Shown here: positions 42,083-49,116 of the stretch, piece after piece
How positions within the stretch are numbered: the first letter of the stretch is position 1
Layout of the letters: every line of letters begins with the position of its first letter
Assembly (NCBI GenBank): GCA_964541085.1
Contig: CAZIPA010000009.1
Coordinates: forward strand, 1 to 60,385
Origin: UBA4644 sp964541085
Lineage (GTDB): Bacteria > Bacillota > Clostridia > Oscillospirales > Butyricicoccaceae
Direction: 5' to 3'
Length of the DNA: 60,385 nt
Translations under genes and position numbers: made by a program
The notes under the pieces: generated by a model
What the model was told of the DNA's origin: nothing
The model's database searches: none
What the model saw: only the letters and a program-made list of their open reading frames with translations

Positions 42083-42652
42083 TCAGCTATTGGACGCAGC
42101 CGTGGCCAGCCGTTCCGCAAACACCCGTGCCAGCGCCATCACCGTGTCCTGTTCCTCCCGGTCAGACGCTCCGGACAGACGCAGCTGCAAGGGCAGCGGT
42201 TCCGGCTCCGCCGGGAGTGTATCCTGTCCGGCTTCCCCGGAGATTGTCTCCGCGCTCTGCCAGACACTTTCGGGCTGCGTCCCGGATTTCAGCATTCTGC
42301 CCTCCGTGCCCGGTTCCTCCAGCAATGCCACACGGGCACCGCCCACACCGCTCCGGCTCAGCACCGCCCCTCCGGCTGCCAGAATGTCCCCATAGGCCAG
42401 CCGTTGGGTGATGTCAAAGCTCAGTGCCAGCTCCCCCTGCCGCTTCAGCTGTTCTCCCGCCTGCCGCAGCGCATCGCAGGAGAGATACAGGGCATATCGC
42501 AGCCCCTTTTCGCCGCCCATCCGGCGGCATTCCTCCACCTCCTCCGCCGTCAGCACACGGCAGTCAGCCTCCAGCCCCAGCCGCTGAAATTGCAGGGTAA
42601 AGCCCTCCGGCGTTTTCCCCAGCACCTCTGCCCACTGCTGCGGGGTGCTCAT
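42083..42652 (-). CDS. Tail assembly chaperone-like protein (XkdN position)
   Basis: The 189-residue protein lies where xkdN lies in PBSX-type loci. Residues 30-115 show the chaperone-like pattern of helices with LTAEEVEECRRMGGEKGLRY and AFGD-type (LAYGDILAAGG) motifs. A 70-residue Glu/Pro/Ser-rich C-terminal extension is extra. Tail chaperones normally coat the tape-measure protein, yet none follows. The assignment is based on position and weak pattern similarity. Confidence 0.55.
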   Translation of the reverse strand: MSTPQQWAEVLGKTPEGFTLQFQRLGLEADCRVLTAEEVEECRRMGGEKGLRYALYLSCDALRQAGEQLKRQGELALSFDITQRLAYGDILAAGGAVLSRSGVGGARVALLEEPGTEGRMLKSGTQPESVWQSAETISGEAGQDTLPAEPEPLPLQLRLSGASDREEQDTVMALARVFAERLATAASNS

Positions 42653-43101
42653 GTCCAAGCCTCCGTCACACCGATGGCGGAAAGCTGCTTCAGATCCCCC
42701 GGCGCAAAGCGGAAGGAGATGGTCTGCTCGTTCACCTTACCCGCTGCATAGTTCACCAGCGGCAGACTGTCCAGCGCCACATTATCCACGCTGTAGCGTT
42801 CCTCTTCCCCGTTGATGCTGTCCGGATCCTTCAGGGCCGTTGTGATGGTCACACGCACATCCCTGCCCTGGGCCGCGCCCTCCACGATATCAAAGAAACG
42901 GCTGAACACCTGCCGCAGCCGCAGATGTCCCTCGCCCCGCCAGCCGGTGATCTTGGAATCCACATCCATCCCGATCTGCACATCGCTGCGCTGCATTTTA
43001 ATGGTCATCTGAATGCCGCTGGCCTCCGCGATACGGCTGCCGTCCACCCAGATTTCCGCAAAAGAGCCGGAAAGCACCCGGCTTGCGCTCCATGCTGCCA
43101 T
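42649..43101 (-). CDS. Phage tail tube protein (XkdM)
   Basis: The 150-residue inner tube protein of a contractile tail belongs to the XkdM family. It begins MAAWSASRVLSGSFAEIWVD, continues with QRSDVQIGMDVDSKITG and ends in a beta strand of the tube fold (EQTISFRFAPGDLKQL). The length matches PBSX XkdM. GGAGG precedes the ATG. Confidence 0.9.
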   Translation of the reverse strand: MAAWSASRVLSGSFAEIWVDGSRIAEASGIQMTIKMQRSDVQIGMDVDSKITGWRGEGHLRLRQVFSRFFDIVEGAAQGRDVRVTITTALKDPDSINGEEERYSVDNVALDSLPLVNYAAGKVNEQTISFRFAPGDLKQLSAIGVTEAWT

Positions 43102-43112
43102 GTTGTCCTCCT

Positions 43113-44162
43113 TTACATACTGATTTCAAAGGTCAGATCCTCCATGGCATCCGCAAAGCGCAGATTCGCCCGGAGAAAGACCTGACTGCCGGTGTTGGCC
43201 GAAAGAATGGCGGTATCGCTCATCACCGAAGTATCCACACCCCGGCCCTCCAGCCAGCGCTTCTGGGCATCAAAATCCACCGCCGCCAGATTTTTGCGTC
43301 CCGTATCCAGCACACTGCCCTCCAGCCCGGCAAAATAGCTGTTGATGGCCGTCACCAGCAGCAGCTTGGAATCATAGTCGTTGAGCACCTTTCCCACATA
43401 TTCGCTTTCGAATACGCTGCGGATGTCCGCCCGGATAAGATCCACCCCTTCGGCGATCTTGATCTTCTGAAAGGCGCTGTCGCCGCTCTGGCTCAGGGTA
43501 GTCAGACTGGTTACCGCCCGGGCAATCCGGGCCCCGTTGCAGCCCTGATCCAGAATCAGCTTTCCCGCAGCGATATCCGCCGCACTGTCCTCACTGGCCG
43601 TAAAAGCCGTCACCTCCGGCAGGGTATAATAGGTGGCGCTTTCCCGGAGAGACAGTCCCGCCAGCAGTCCGGCAATGCGGGCACAGTATTCCGCCGTGCT
43701 CACCGCCGTCACCGTGCCGTCCAGCAAAACAGAGATGCCCTGCGTGGTCAGATTCACAATGCCGGCGCAGTCCGGCCCGGTCTGACTGCTGACCACCGCC
43801 CGCAGAGGTCTGCCCTCGGCCCGCCGGGCCTTGACAAAAGCCGTCACCGTCTCCGCCGCCATGCGGGGCGCACAGAGCCAGCCGCCCTCCGCAGCCGCCT
43901 GACAGCGCTTCAGCGCCGCCTGCTCCTCTCCCCTGGGATAGCAATACAGCAGCACCTTCGCCGGATTTCCCAGAAAGCACAGCCGCAGCAGCCGCAGACA
44001 GTCCTGCGAAAGTCCCTTGTCATCTGCCTGCTCCAATGCGGAAAAGCTGTAAAATGCCGCTTCCGTGCTTTCCTCCAGCAGCACCGCCTGTCCCCGGGCA
44101 CTGCGCCGCACTGCGCTGCTGCCTGCCGTTTTGAAATTGATAATGATCTGGGGCAAGCCCAT
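43113..44162 (-). CDS. Contractile tail sheath protein (XkdK-like)
   Basis: The 349-residue sheath protein has an N-terminal IIINFKTAGSSAVRRSARGQ strand, an ATYYTLPEVTAF segment in the middle and the conserved C-terminal domain (FLRANLRFADAMEDLTFEIS) that interlocks subunits. It is of the compact sheath type seen in clostridial R-type particles rather than the longer PBSX form. I chose the ATG at 44162 because AAAGGAGG is well spaced; the ATG six bases upstream is also possible. Confidence 0.9.
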   Translation of the reverse strand: MGLPQIIINFKTAGSSAVRRSARGQAVLLEESTEAAFYSFSALEQADDKGLSQDCLRLLRLCFLGNPAKVLLYCYPRGEEQAALKRCQAAAEGGWLCAPRMAAETVTAFVKARRAEGRPLRAVVSSQTGPDCAGIVNLTTQGISVLLDGTVTAVSTAEYCARIAGLLAGLSLRESATYYTLPEVTAFTASEDSAADIAAGKLILDQGCNGARIARAVTSLTTLSQSGDSAFQKIKIAEGVDLIRADIRSVFESEYVGKVLNDYDSKLLLVTAINSYFAGLEGSVLDTGRKNLAAVDFDAQKRWLEGRGVDTSVMSDTAILSANTGSQVFLRANLRFADAMEDLTFEISM

Positions 44163-44164
44163 CT

Positions 44165-44614
44165 TCATTCCTCCTTTACCGTTTCCAGCGTCAGCTCCAG
44201 CGCCGCCATCGTCTCGGCATTGCCGCCGCTGTCCGCCGTTTCCTCCGCACCGGGCGCATCATAAAATTCCAGCGCAAACCGCACCTGCGGCAGCTCCTTT
44301 CCGGTGATGCGGCTTTCCAGCTTCTGCGGACAGAGCTTCCGTCCCGAGACGGTAAAGCCCTCCGCTGCCGCCAGCTCCAGCCGGTCCAGCAGCTGCATTC
44401 CCTCTTCCCGGCCTCTCTGTGCCGAAGGATAACAGGTCAGCGTCACCTGCACCCGGCGGCGCACCTGCCGGTTTTCCAGCTCAGTCTCTCCGGCCAGCTC
44501 CGCCAGACAGCAGGGATACACCGGATTTTCCACCCGTCCTGCCAGCACCGGTGTGCTGCACCGTCCGCTCAGCGTCTCCGTCAGCACCCGTGCCAGCGCA
44601 CTGAGTCCGATCAT
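44165..44614 (-). CDS. Tail completion/terminator-like protein (XkdJ position)
   Basis: The 149-residue alpha/beta protein begins MIGLSALARVLTETLSGRCS and has the beta-rich C-terminus (LPQVRFALEFYDAP) of the tail-terminator/XkdJ-like (DUF6838-type) group. It lies immediately before the sheath gene and overlaps the preceding gene by four bases. It would join head or cap to the tail tube in a complete particle. Confidence 0.7.
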   Translation of the reverse strand: MIGLSALARVLTETLSGRCSTPVLAGRVENPVYPCCLAELAGETELENRQVRRRVQVTLTCYPSAQRGREEGMQLLDRLELAAAEGFTVSGRKLCPQKLESRITGKELPQVRFALEFYDAPGAEETADSGGNAETMAALELTLETVKEE

Positions 44615-44961
44615 GCCTCCTGCACCTCCTGTACCTGTATCATGGCCACGGCATGGCTGGGATAGCTCAGCGATGCGCTGCAAATGCCCCGGAAGCGCTG
44701 ATTTTCCCGCAGCACCTCTGCCCGGTCGCCTGCCAGAAGGCGGGTTCCTCTGGGCAGATAGAGCATCATGGCAAAGCCGCTTTCCGCTGCGCCCTCCAGC
44801 TCACCCCGCAGCCGTGGCACCGCCGTATGACTGTTGCGGGAGAGGGCACAGGGCAGCGCCCGATATACGGTTTCCGCCCGCTGCTGCCCATTGTCCCACA
44901 CCTGCCGGACGATGTCTGCCCTGTCCGTCAGCGTCGCCTTCAGAATATCCGCCTCAGTCAT
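44611..44961 (-). CDS. Head-closure/minor capsid-like protein (XkdH/XkdI position)
   Basis: The 116-residue protein begins MTEADILKATLTDRADIVRQ and has a beta barrel pattern with GFAMMLYLPRGTRLLAGDRAE. This fits small head-closure or stopper proteins of Siphoviridae and PBSX-type elements. The ATG at 44961 overlaps the stop of the connector gene by eight bases. Confidence 0.65.
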   Translation of the reverse strand: MTEADILKATLTDRADIVRQVWDNGQQRAETVYRALPCALSRNSHTAVPRLRGELEGAAESGFAMMLYLPRGTRLLAGDRAEVLRENQRFRGICSASLSYPSHAVAMIQVQEVQEA

Positions 44962-45298
44962 ACCGTTTCCGCCTTCTTCCCGGCGTGTGCAGCCGCATAA
45001 AGGGCTGCAGCAGCGACTGCATGGAGGGCTGACCGGAAGCATAGGTGATGGCGGTATCTCCCCGCTTCACCGTGCTCACCGACCGTCCCAGCCCCTCCTG
45101 ATAGCTCCTTGCCAGCAGCACCGCCAGCGCGCCCTCCATGGCTCTGGGGATGTCCCTTCTGCCGCACAGGGCCGCTGCACTGTAAATCAGCGTATCCAGC
45201 AGCGTCTCCGCCTGAGGCGGGGCGCTCTCCAGTCCGGAAAGCGCCAGCCCCTGCTGCAAAATGCGATCTCTGCCGCCCTCTGCAAACCGGATACTCAT
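44954..45298 (-). CDS. Head-tail connector-like protein (XkdH/gp6 position)
   Basis: The 114-residue, mainly helical protein follows the capsid-like gene and shares one base with its stop (TGATG). The helical core (LLDTLIYSAAALCGRRDIPR then AMEGALAVLLARSYQEGLGR) is like HK97 gp6-type adaptors that assemble on the portal. No portal gene is present, so its binding partner is unclear. Confidence 0.68.
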   Translation of the reverse strand: MSIRFAEGGRDRILQQGLALSGLESAPPQAETLLDTLIYSAAALCGRRDIPRAMEGALAVLLARSYQEGLGRSVSTVKRGDTAITYASGQPSMQSLLQPFMRLHTPGRRRKRYD

Positions 45299-46245
45299 CA
45301 GCTGGCCTTCTCCACCAGTGCGCCGATGGTGACCAGCTTGTTTCTGGAAACATACAGGTCATACAGATAGCGGGCCTGAATGGCAGTGCCGTCAAACAGC
45401 TGGTTTTCCTCCGGGCCAAACTGCTTCAGGCTGTCGATGCGGGCCACGGCCAGCGGCGTATCACAGGCCACCACCAGCGCATAGACACGCTTTGCGCCGG
45501 AGGAGGGCTGAATGCCGCCTGCGGTCTGCTGACCTCTGCCGCTGCGGGAGGTAATCACCGTATACATCCGGCTGGAGGGCACGAAGATACAGGGCAGATC
45601 ATTCACCAGCATCACATGGTCATAGGTCACGCCGTTGATCTCCACCTTCTGCTCAAACTGGATGTTGTGGAAGGTCTGAGAAGAGGCCTTCAGAAAGTCC
45701 AGCTTCAGATCCGAGGCGATCATGGCCACAAAGCCGCCGCTGCGTTCGCTGTCGTTTTCCAGCGTCTGCACCAGACCGCAGAGCTTTTCCACCAGATCAT
45801 CCTTGCCGCTTTCATAGCCCAGCACATGGGTGGCAGAATAGGTGCTGTTGTTCACCGCCAGCGTATACAGCTTGTTGATGCGATAGGCGTCCTGTTCCTT
45901 GGCCAGCTGGGTTCTGGCGAACTCCCGCACCACAGCCTCGGTGCTGGCCACAAAGCCGATGTCCTCGGGAGAGGTGCGGTCCAGAGCGAACTTCACGCCG
46001 CGATCCATGCCCAGCGTCTGAGAGACCCAGGTGCTGGTAACAGCGCCGGTGGGATAGGCGGTGCCGTCGGTCTTGGTGGGATCATAGTCGCCCAGACCGG
46101 TGGTGCTCAGGTTGTTCACCTCCACCTCCTTGCCGCCGCAGAAGCGCACCTGACCCTCGCCGGCCATCATCCACTGCGTACCGGAGGCCGAAGCCAGCTC
46201 CTCGTCGATGTAGTCCTGATAGGTTTTTGCATAGTCCTTTGCCAT
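45298..46245 (-). CDS. HK97-type major capsid-like protein
   Basis: The 315-residue protein is the first gene of the tail-like operon. Its order of segments matches small HK97-fold capsid proteins of clostridial phages. These are an N-terminal AKTYQDYIDEELASAS helix, an E-loop-like strand (KEVEVNNLSTTGLGDYDP), the spine helix (EAVVREFARTQLAKEQDAYR), and a C-terminal region with VMLVNDLPCIFVPSSRMY and YLYDLYVSRNKLVTIGAL. I chose the ATG at 46245 because GGAGG lies nine bases upstream. No protease, portal or scaffold gene accompanies it. Confidence 0.78.
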   Translation of the reverse strand: MAKDYAKTYQDYIDEELASASGTQWMMAGEGQVRFCGGKEVEVNNLSTTGLGDYDPTKTDGTAYPTGAVTSTWVSQTLGMDRGVKFALDRTSPEDIGFVASTEAVVREFARTQLAKEQDAYRINKLYTLAVNNSTYSATHVLGYESGKDDLVEKLCGLVQTLENDSERSGGFVAMIASDLKLDFLKASSQTFHNIQFEQKVEINGVTYDHVMLVNDLPCIFVPSSRMYTVITSRSGRGQQTAGGIQPSSGAKRVYALVVACDTPLAVARIDSLKQFGPEENQLFDGTAIQARYLYDLYVSRNKLVTIGALVEKAS

Positions 46246-46266
46246 AAAAAGCATTCCTCCTTCAAA

Positions 46267-46282
46267 ATGATGGGCCCATCAT
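46267..46282. promoter_or_regulatory. 16-bp palindrome over the tail operon promoter
   Basis: ATGATGGG-CCCATCAT is a perfect 16-bp palindrome. It overlaps the TATGAT -10 candidate of the tail operon (46278-46283, minus strand) and lies about 40 bases from the divergent sigma gene promoter. Its position fits a repressor operator. Confidence 0.6.
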
Positions 46283-46306
46283 ACCCCCCTTTTTCGGAAA
46301 TGAACA
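46278..46306 (-). promoter_or_regulatory. Candidate promoter of the tail-like operon
   Basis: TATGAT (46278-46283) with a poor TGTTCA (46301-46306) 17 bases upstream on the minus strand. The weak -35 suggests dependence on an activator or another sigma factor. Confidence 0.45.
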
Positions 46307-46320
46307 GGAAAGTATTTTCC

Positions 46321-46349
46321 TTGACATTTCCCCTGTTTTATCGTATATT
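46321..46349 (+). promoter_or_regulatory. Sigma-A promoter of the ECF sigma operon
   Basis: Consensus TTGACA (46321-46326) and TATATT (46344-46349), spacing 17. The predicted leader of about 150 bases contains a GCCGAAAG hairpin followed by TTTTCC (about 46389-46420), which may be an attenuator. The promoter is back to back with the tail operon promoter. Confidence 0.8.
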
Positions 46350-46503
46350 GTGTAATTTTTAATTTTTTGCCAACACCGGGGAAAGGCCGCCGAAAGCCTT
46401 GCTTTTTTTCGGCTTTTCCTGTAATATAACTTTGTATGCTCATGCACGGACAGAGACCGCCGTCTCTGACCGCATCCGCATTTCGGGAAGGGGGTCAACC
46501 GAT

Positions 46504-47058
46504 ATGCATTCTGATGAGGCGCTTTACTGCCGCTATCTTGGCGGGGATGAATCCGCCGCCGCCACGCTGGTGGAACGGCACGGCGACGCGCTGGTGCTCT
46601 ATCTCACCGGCTATCTGAAGGATGCCGCCGAGGCGGAGGATCTGATGATCGAAGCCTTCTCCCGCCTGTTTGCCCGGGAACGACCCATCACCCAGCCCGG
46701 AGCCTTCAAGGCCTATCTTTACAAAACCGCCCGCCATCTGGCCCTGCGCCACGGACAGAAGCACCGTCCCCTGCTGCTGCGGCTGGACGAGCTGGACTTT
46801 GACCCGCCCGGAGAAGCCTCTGCCGAGCTGCCCCTGCTGCAGGCGGAACGCTCCAGTCAGCTGACCGCCGCCATGTCCCGGCTGAAGCCGGACTATCGTG
46901 AAGCACTCTATCTGGTCTATTTTGAAAATATGCGCTACCGCGATGCCGCCGCCGTGATGGGCAAAAGCGAACAGCAGCTCACCAAGCTGGTGCATCGGGG
47001 AAAGCAGAGCCTGAAGGCTCTGCTGGAGGAGGAGGGATTTGTCTATGCAAACGAATGA
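46504..47058 (+). CDS. ECF-type RNA polymerase sigma factor
   Basis: The 184-residue sigma-70 factor has region 2 (about residues 10-75, with DAAEAEDLMIEAFSRLFARE) and region 4 (about 120-170, with LKPDYREALYLVYFENMRYR and AAAVMGKSEQQLTKLVHRGK), as in extracytoplasmic-function sigma factors. I chose the ATG at 46504, with AGGGGG upstream. It is the first of four overlapping genes. The second is a candidate membrane anti-sigma protein and the fourth a PrsW-like protease. Confidence 0.9.
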   Translation: MHSDEALYCRYLGGDESAAATLVERHGDALVLYLTGYLKDAAEAEDLMIEAFSRLFARERPITQPGAFKAYLYKTARHLALRHGQKHRPLLLRLDELDFDPPGEASAELPLLQAERSSQLTAAMSRLKPDYREALYLVYFENMRYRDAAAVMGKSEQQLTKLVHRGKQSLKALLEEEGFVYANE

Positions 47059-47392
47059 AGCACGGCTGCGCCGCATTTCTGTCCGCACGGCCCAGCTCCG
47101 GAAAGAGCGCTGCCGCCGCCGTCAGCACACCCTGACCGCCGTCTCTCTCAGCCTCTGTCTGCTGGCCATCTGCGGTATGGGCAGCTGGCTTTCCACGCTG
47201 GAAAGCGTCCCCGCCGCGCCTGTAGGTGCCGCACTGGGTGTTGCCAGTCTGCTGACCGACCAGCCCGCCCTGAGCTATATCCTGATGGGTCTGCTGTGCT
47301 TCCTGCTGGGGATTTCCGTCACCGTGCTGCTGTTCCGTCTCCGGCGGTATATCAGCCACAGGCGTCAGGAGGACGATACCCATGAACTTTGA
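47045..47392 (+). CDS. Two-pass membrane protein, candidate anti-sigma factor
   Basis: The 115-residue protein has a basic cytoplasmic N-terminus (ARLRRISVRTAQLRKERCRR), a first membrane segment (about 30-50), an extracytoplasmic loop and a second membrane segment (about 78-100), ending in a charged tail. It overlaps the sigma gene by 14 bases and has GGAGG upstream. The protein at 48778-49116 shares the layout and the loop/second segment pattern. Anti-sigma function is inferred from gene order. Confidence 0.75.
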   Translation: MQTNEARLRRISVRTAQLRKERCRRRQHTLTAVSLSLCLLAICGMGSWLSTLESVPAAPVGAALGVASLLTDQPALSYILMGLLCFLLGISVTVLLFRLRRYISHRRQEDDTHEL

Positions 47393-47996
47393 GCTGCTGG
47401 ACAACCTGATTCAGGTGACGCTGCTGGGCATTGCCGCTCTGGCCTCCGTGGCGCTGGCCCTGCGCTATCAGAGCCGACGGCTGATGCTGCTGGCCTTTGG
47501 CTATGCCTGCTTTTCCATGGGAACGCTGTTTTTCCTGCTGCACATTGCCGTCACCAACTATGTTCCCAGCGTATTTTATGTTTCCGAGCTTTCCTGGCTG
47601 GGTGCCTATCTGTTCTTCCTCTCCCTGCAAATCGTGCGAATGAAAAGCATCCGCCTCAGACCTGCCCTGCTGCCCGGACTGGCAGCCCTGTGGATCGCCG
47701 CGACCATTCTGATCGTCCGTGTAGGCGGGCCGTCCTGGCTGGTTTTCGGCTCCTTCGCCATCGTAGCCGGCTTCATCATCTATCTGTCCCTGTTCCGGTG
47801 GAAGCGCTCTCCCCACCGTGCCGTGGACATCTGCTTTCTGGTGTGTGTACCCCTGCAGGTTCTGCTCTATGAGATCTCCGTTCTGTCCCTGGATTTCACC
47901 CGCTTCAATGTCTATTATGCCGTTGACATTTCCCTGACCCTCTGCCTGCTGGCCCTGCTGCCCCTGACTCTGCGGGAGGTGAAGCAGACCCTATGA
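47382..47996 (+). CDS. Hypothetical polytopic membrane protein of the ECF operon
   Basis: The 204-residue protein has about seven hydrophobic segments across its length and short basic loops. I do not recognise the family. It overlaps the genes on both sides (11 and 4 bases), so it is produced together with the sigma factor and the PrsW-like protease. It may be a sensor or a partner of the protease. Confidence 0.75.
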   Translation: MNFELLDNLIQVTLLGIAALASVALALRYQSRRLMLLAFGYACFSMGTLFFLLHIAVTNYVPSVFYVSELSWLGAYLFFLSLQIVRMKSIRLRPALLPGLAALWIAATILIVRVGGPSWLVFGSFAIVAGFIIYLSLFRWKRSPHRAVDICFLVCVPLQVLLYEISVLSLDFTRFNVYYAVDISLTLCLLALLPLTLREVKQTL

Positions 47997-48649
47997 CCTA
48001 TATCGAAAACATCCTGATCTGTCTTGCCCTGCCCCTGCTGCTGTCCCTGTTTTTCACAGCGGGACGGGCACGGAGATTTTCCGGCTTTCTGCTGCTGGGC
48101 ATGGTTATCTGCCTGCTCAGTGCCTATGTCAGCAGCTTTTTCATGGGCTATTACGCCACCGATGCCGTCACCGCCGCCATCGAGATCGCCCCGGTATGCG
48201 AAGAAATCCTCAAGCTGCTGCCCCTGCTGTTTTACTATCTGATCTTCGAGCCGCAGCCCCGGGAGCTTCCCTCCGCGGCGCTGGCCATTGCGGTGGGCTT
48301 TGCCACCTTTGAAAATGTCTGCTACCTGACGGAAAACGGCGCGGAAAATATCTATTTCCTGCTGGTACGGGGTCTGTCCGCCGGAGCGCTGCACATTTTC
48401 TGCGGTGTGCTCTGCGGCTTTGGCCTCTCCTATGTGTTCCCCCGCCGCTGGCTGGCCCTCACCGGAACCTTCGGCATTCTGGGCTTCTGCATCGGCTCCC
48501 ACGCCATTTACAACCTGCTGAGCTCCGCCGACGGCGCCTGGCGCATGATCGGCTATCTTTTCCCCGCCTGCGGCATTTTCGTCCTGTATCTGCTGAAAAA
48601 GCTGCTGCCGCGCCTGCACCTGCCCCACGGCCCCTTTTCTGTGAAATAG
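47993..48649 (+). CDS. prsW: PrsW-like intramembrane protease
   Basis: The 218-residue polytopic protein has the PrsW motifs: EEILK at 70-74, FEN at 106-108 (FATFENV) and His134 (ALHIFCG), all within membrane segments. In Bacillus, PrsW makes the first cut in the anti-sigma factor RsiW and so activates SigW. Here it is in one operon with an ECF sigma factor and a membrane protein that could be the substrate. A terminator follows. Confidence 0.85.
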   Translation: MTYIENILICLALPLLLSLFFTAGRARRFSGFLLLGMVICLLSAYVSSFFMGYYATDAVTAAIEIAPVCEEILKLLPLLFYYLIFEPQPRELPSAALAIAVGFATFENVCYLTENGAENIYFLLVRGLSAGALHIFCGVLCGFGLSYVFPRRWLALTGTFGILGFCIGSHAIYNLLSSADGAWRMIGYLFPACGIFVLYLLKKLLPRLHLPHGPFSVK

Positions 48650-48657
48650 CGTTTTCT

Positions 48658-48697
48658 GAGCCATTTTCTTTGAATGGCTCAAATTTTTTTATTTTTT
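48658..48697 (+). terminator. Intrinsic terminator of the ECF sigma operon
   Basis: A perfect 8-bp stem (GAGCCATT/AATGGCTC, 48658-48680) with a 7-base loop is followed by AAATTTTTTTATTTTTT. It ends the sigma-prsW transcript, so the next unit needs its own promoter. Confidence 0.92.
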
Positions 48698-48777
48698 GGT
48701 GGAAGGATTTTCGTTTTTCGGTATTTAAGTAAGTAAAGGGCTTTTTTGCCCACTTCGCCGTGAAAGGAGGTTCGGCC

Positions 48778-49116
48778 ATGACCGATCTGTCCCACCAACG
48801 CATTCAGACCATTCTCCACCGCACTGCCCGCAAACGCCGCAGGCGGGAAGCATTTTCCCTCTTCCGCACCGGCGCACTCAGCACACTGCTGGCTGCCGCC
48901 GTTTGCTTTTTGATGCGGGATACGATGCCTTCCCGATTTATTCTGGGTGCCGCAGGCTATGGCTCCGTTCTCCTGCAAGAGGGCGCCGGTGCCTATGTTG
49001 TCGTAGGCATTGCCGCTTTTGTTGCAGGCGTAGCCGCCACCGTCTTCTCCCTCCGATGGAGGAAAACCAAATTAAACCGCACATCCCATGCGGAAGAAAG
49101 TGAGGAAATCGTATGA
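48778..49116 (+). CDS. Two-pass membrane protein, paralogue of the candidate anti-sigma factor
   Basis: The 112-residue protein has a basic N-terminus (QTILHRTARKRRRREAF), membrane segment 1 (about 28-47), a loop with GAAGYGSVLLQEGAGAYVVV, membrane segment 2 (about 66-88) and a charged tail. It aligns by eye with the protein at 47045-47392, especially from the loop through segment 2. AAAGGAGG precedes the ATG. Its stop overlaps the start of the giant surface protein gene by four bases. No sigma-A promoter is obvious in the 80 bases upstream. Confidence 0.75.
   Translation: MTDLSHQRIQTILHRTARKRRRREAFSLFRTGALSTLLAAAVCFLMRDTMPSRFILGAAGYGSVLLQEGAGAYVVVGIAAFVAGVAATVFSLRWRKTKLNRTSHAEESEEIV

Noticed and set aside
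36402..46306. Interpretation of the tail-like locus as an ordinary prophage
   Set aside because: There is no integrase, attachment-site repeat, repressor, replication, terminase, portal or lysis gene. The flanks are unrelated chromosomal genes.
48698..48777. ECF-type promoter (GGAA...CGGTAT) ahead of the small membrane protein gene
   Set aside because: The spacing between the two boxes is about 12 bases, too short for a typical ECF promoter. I could not identify any convincing promoter here.
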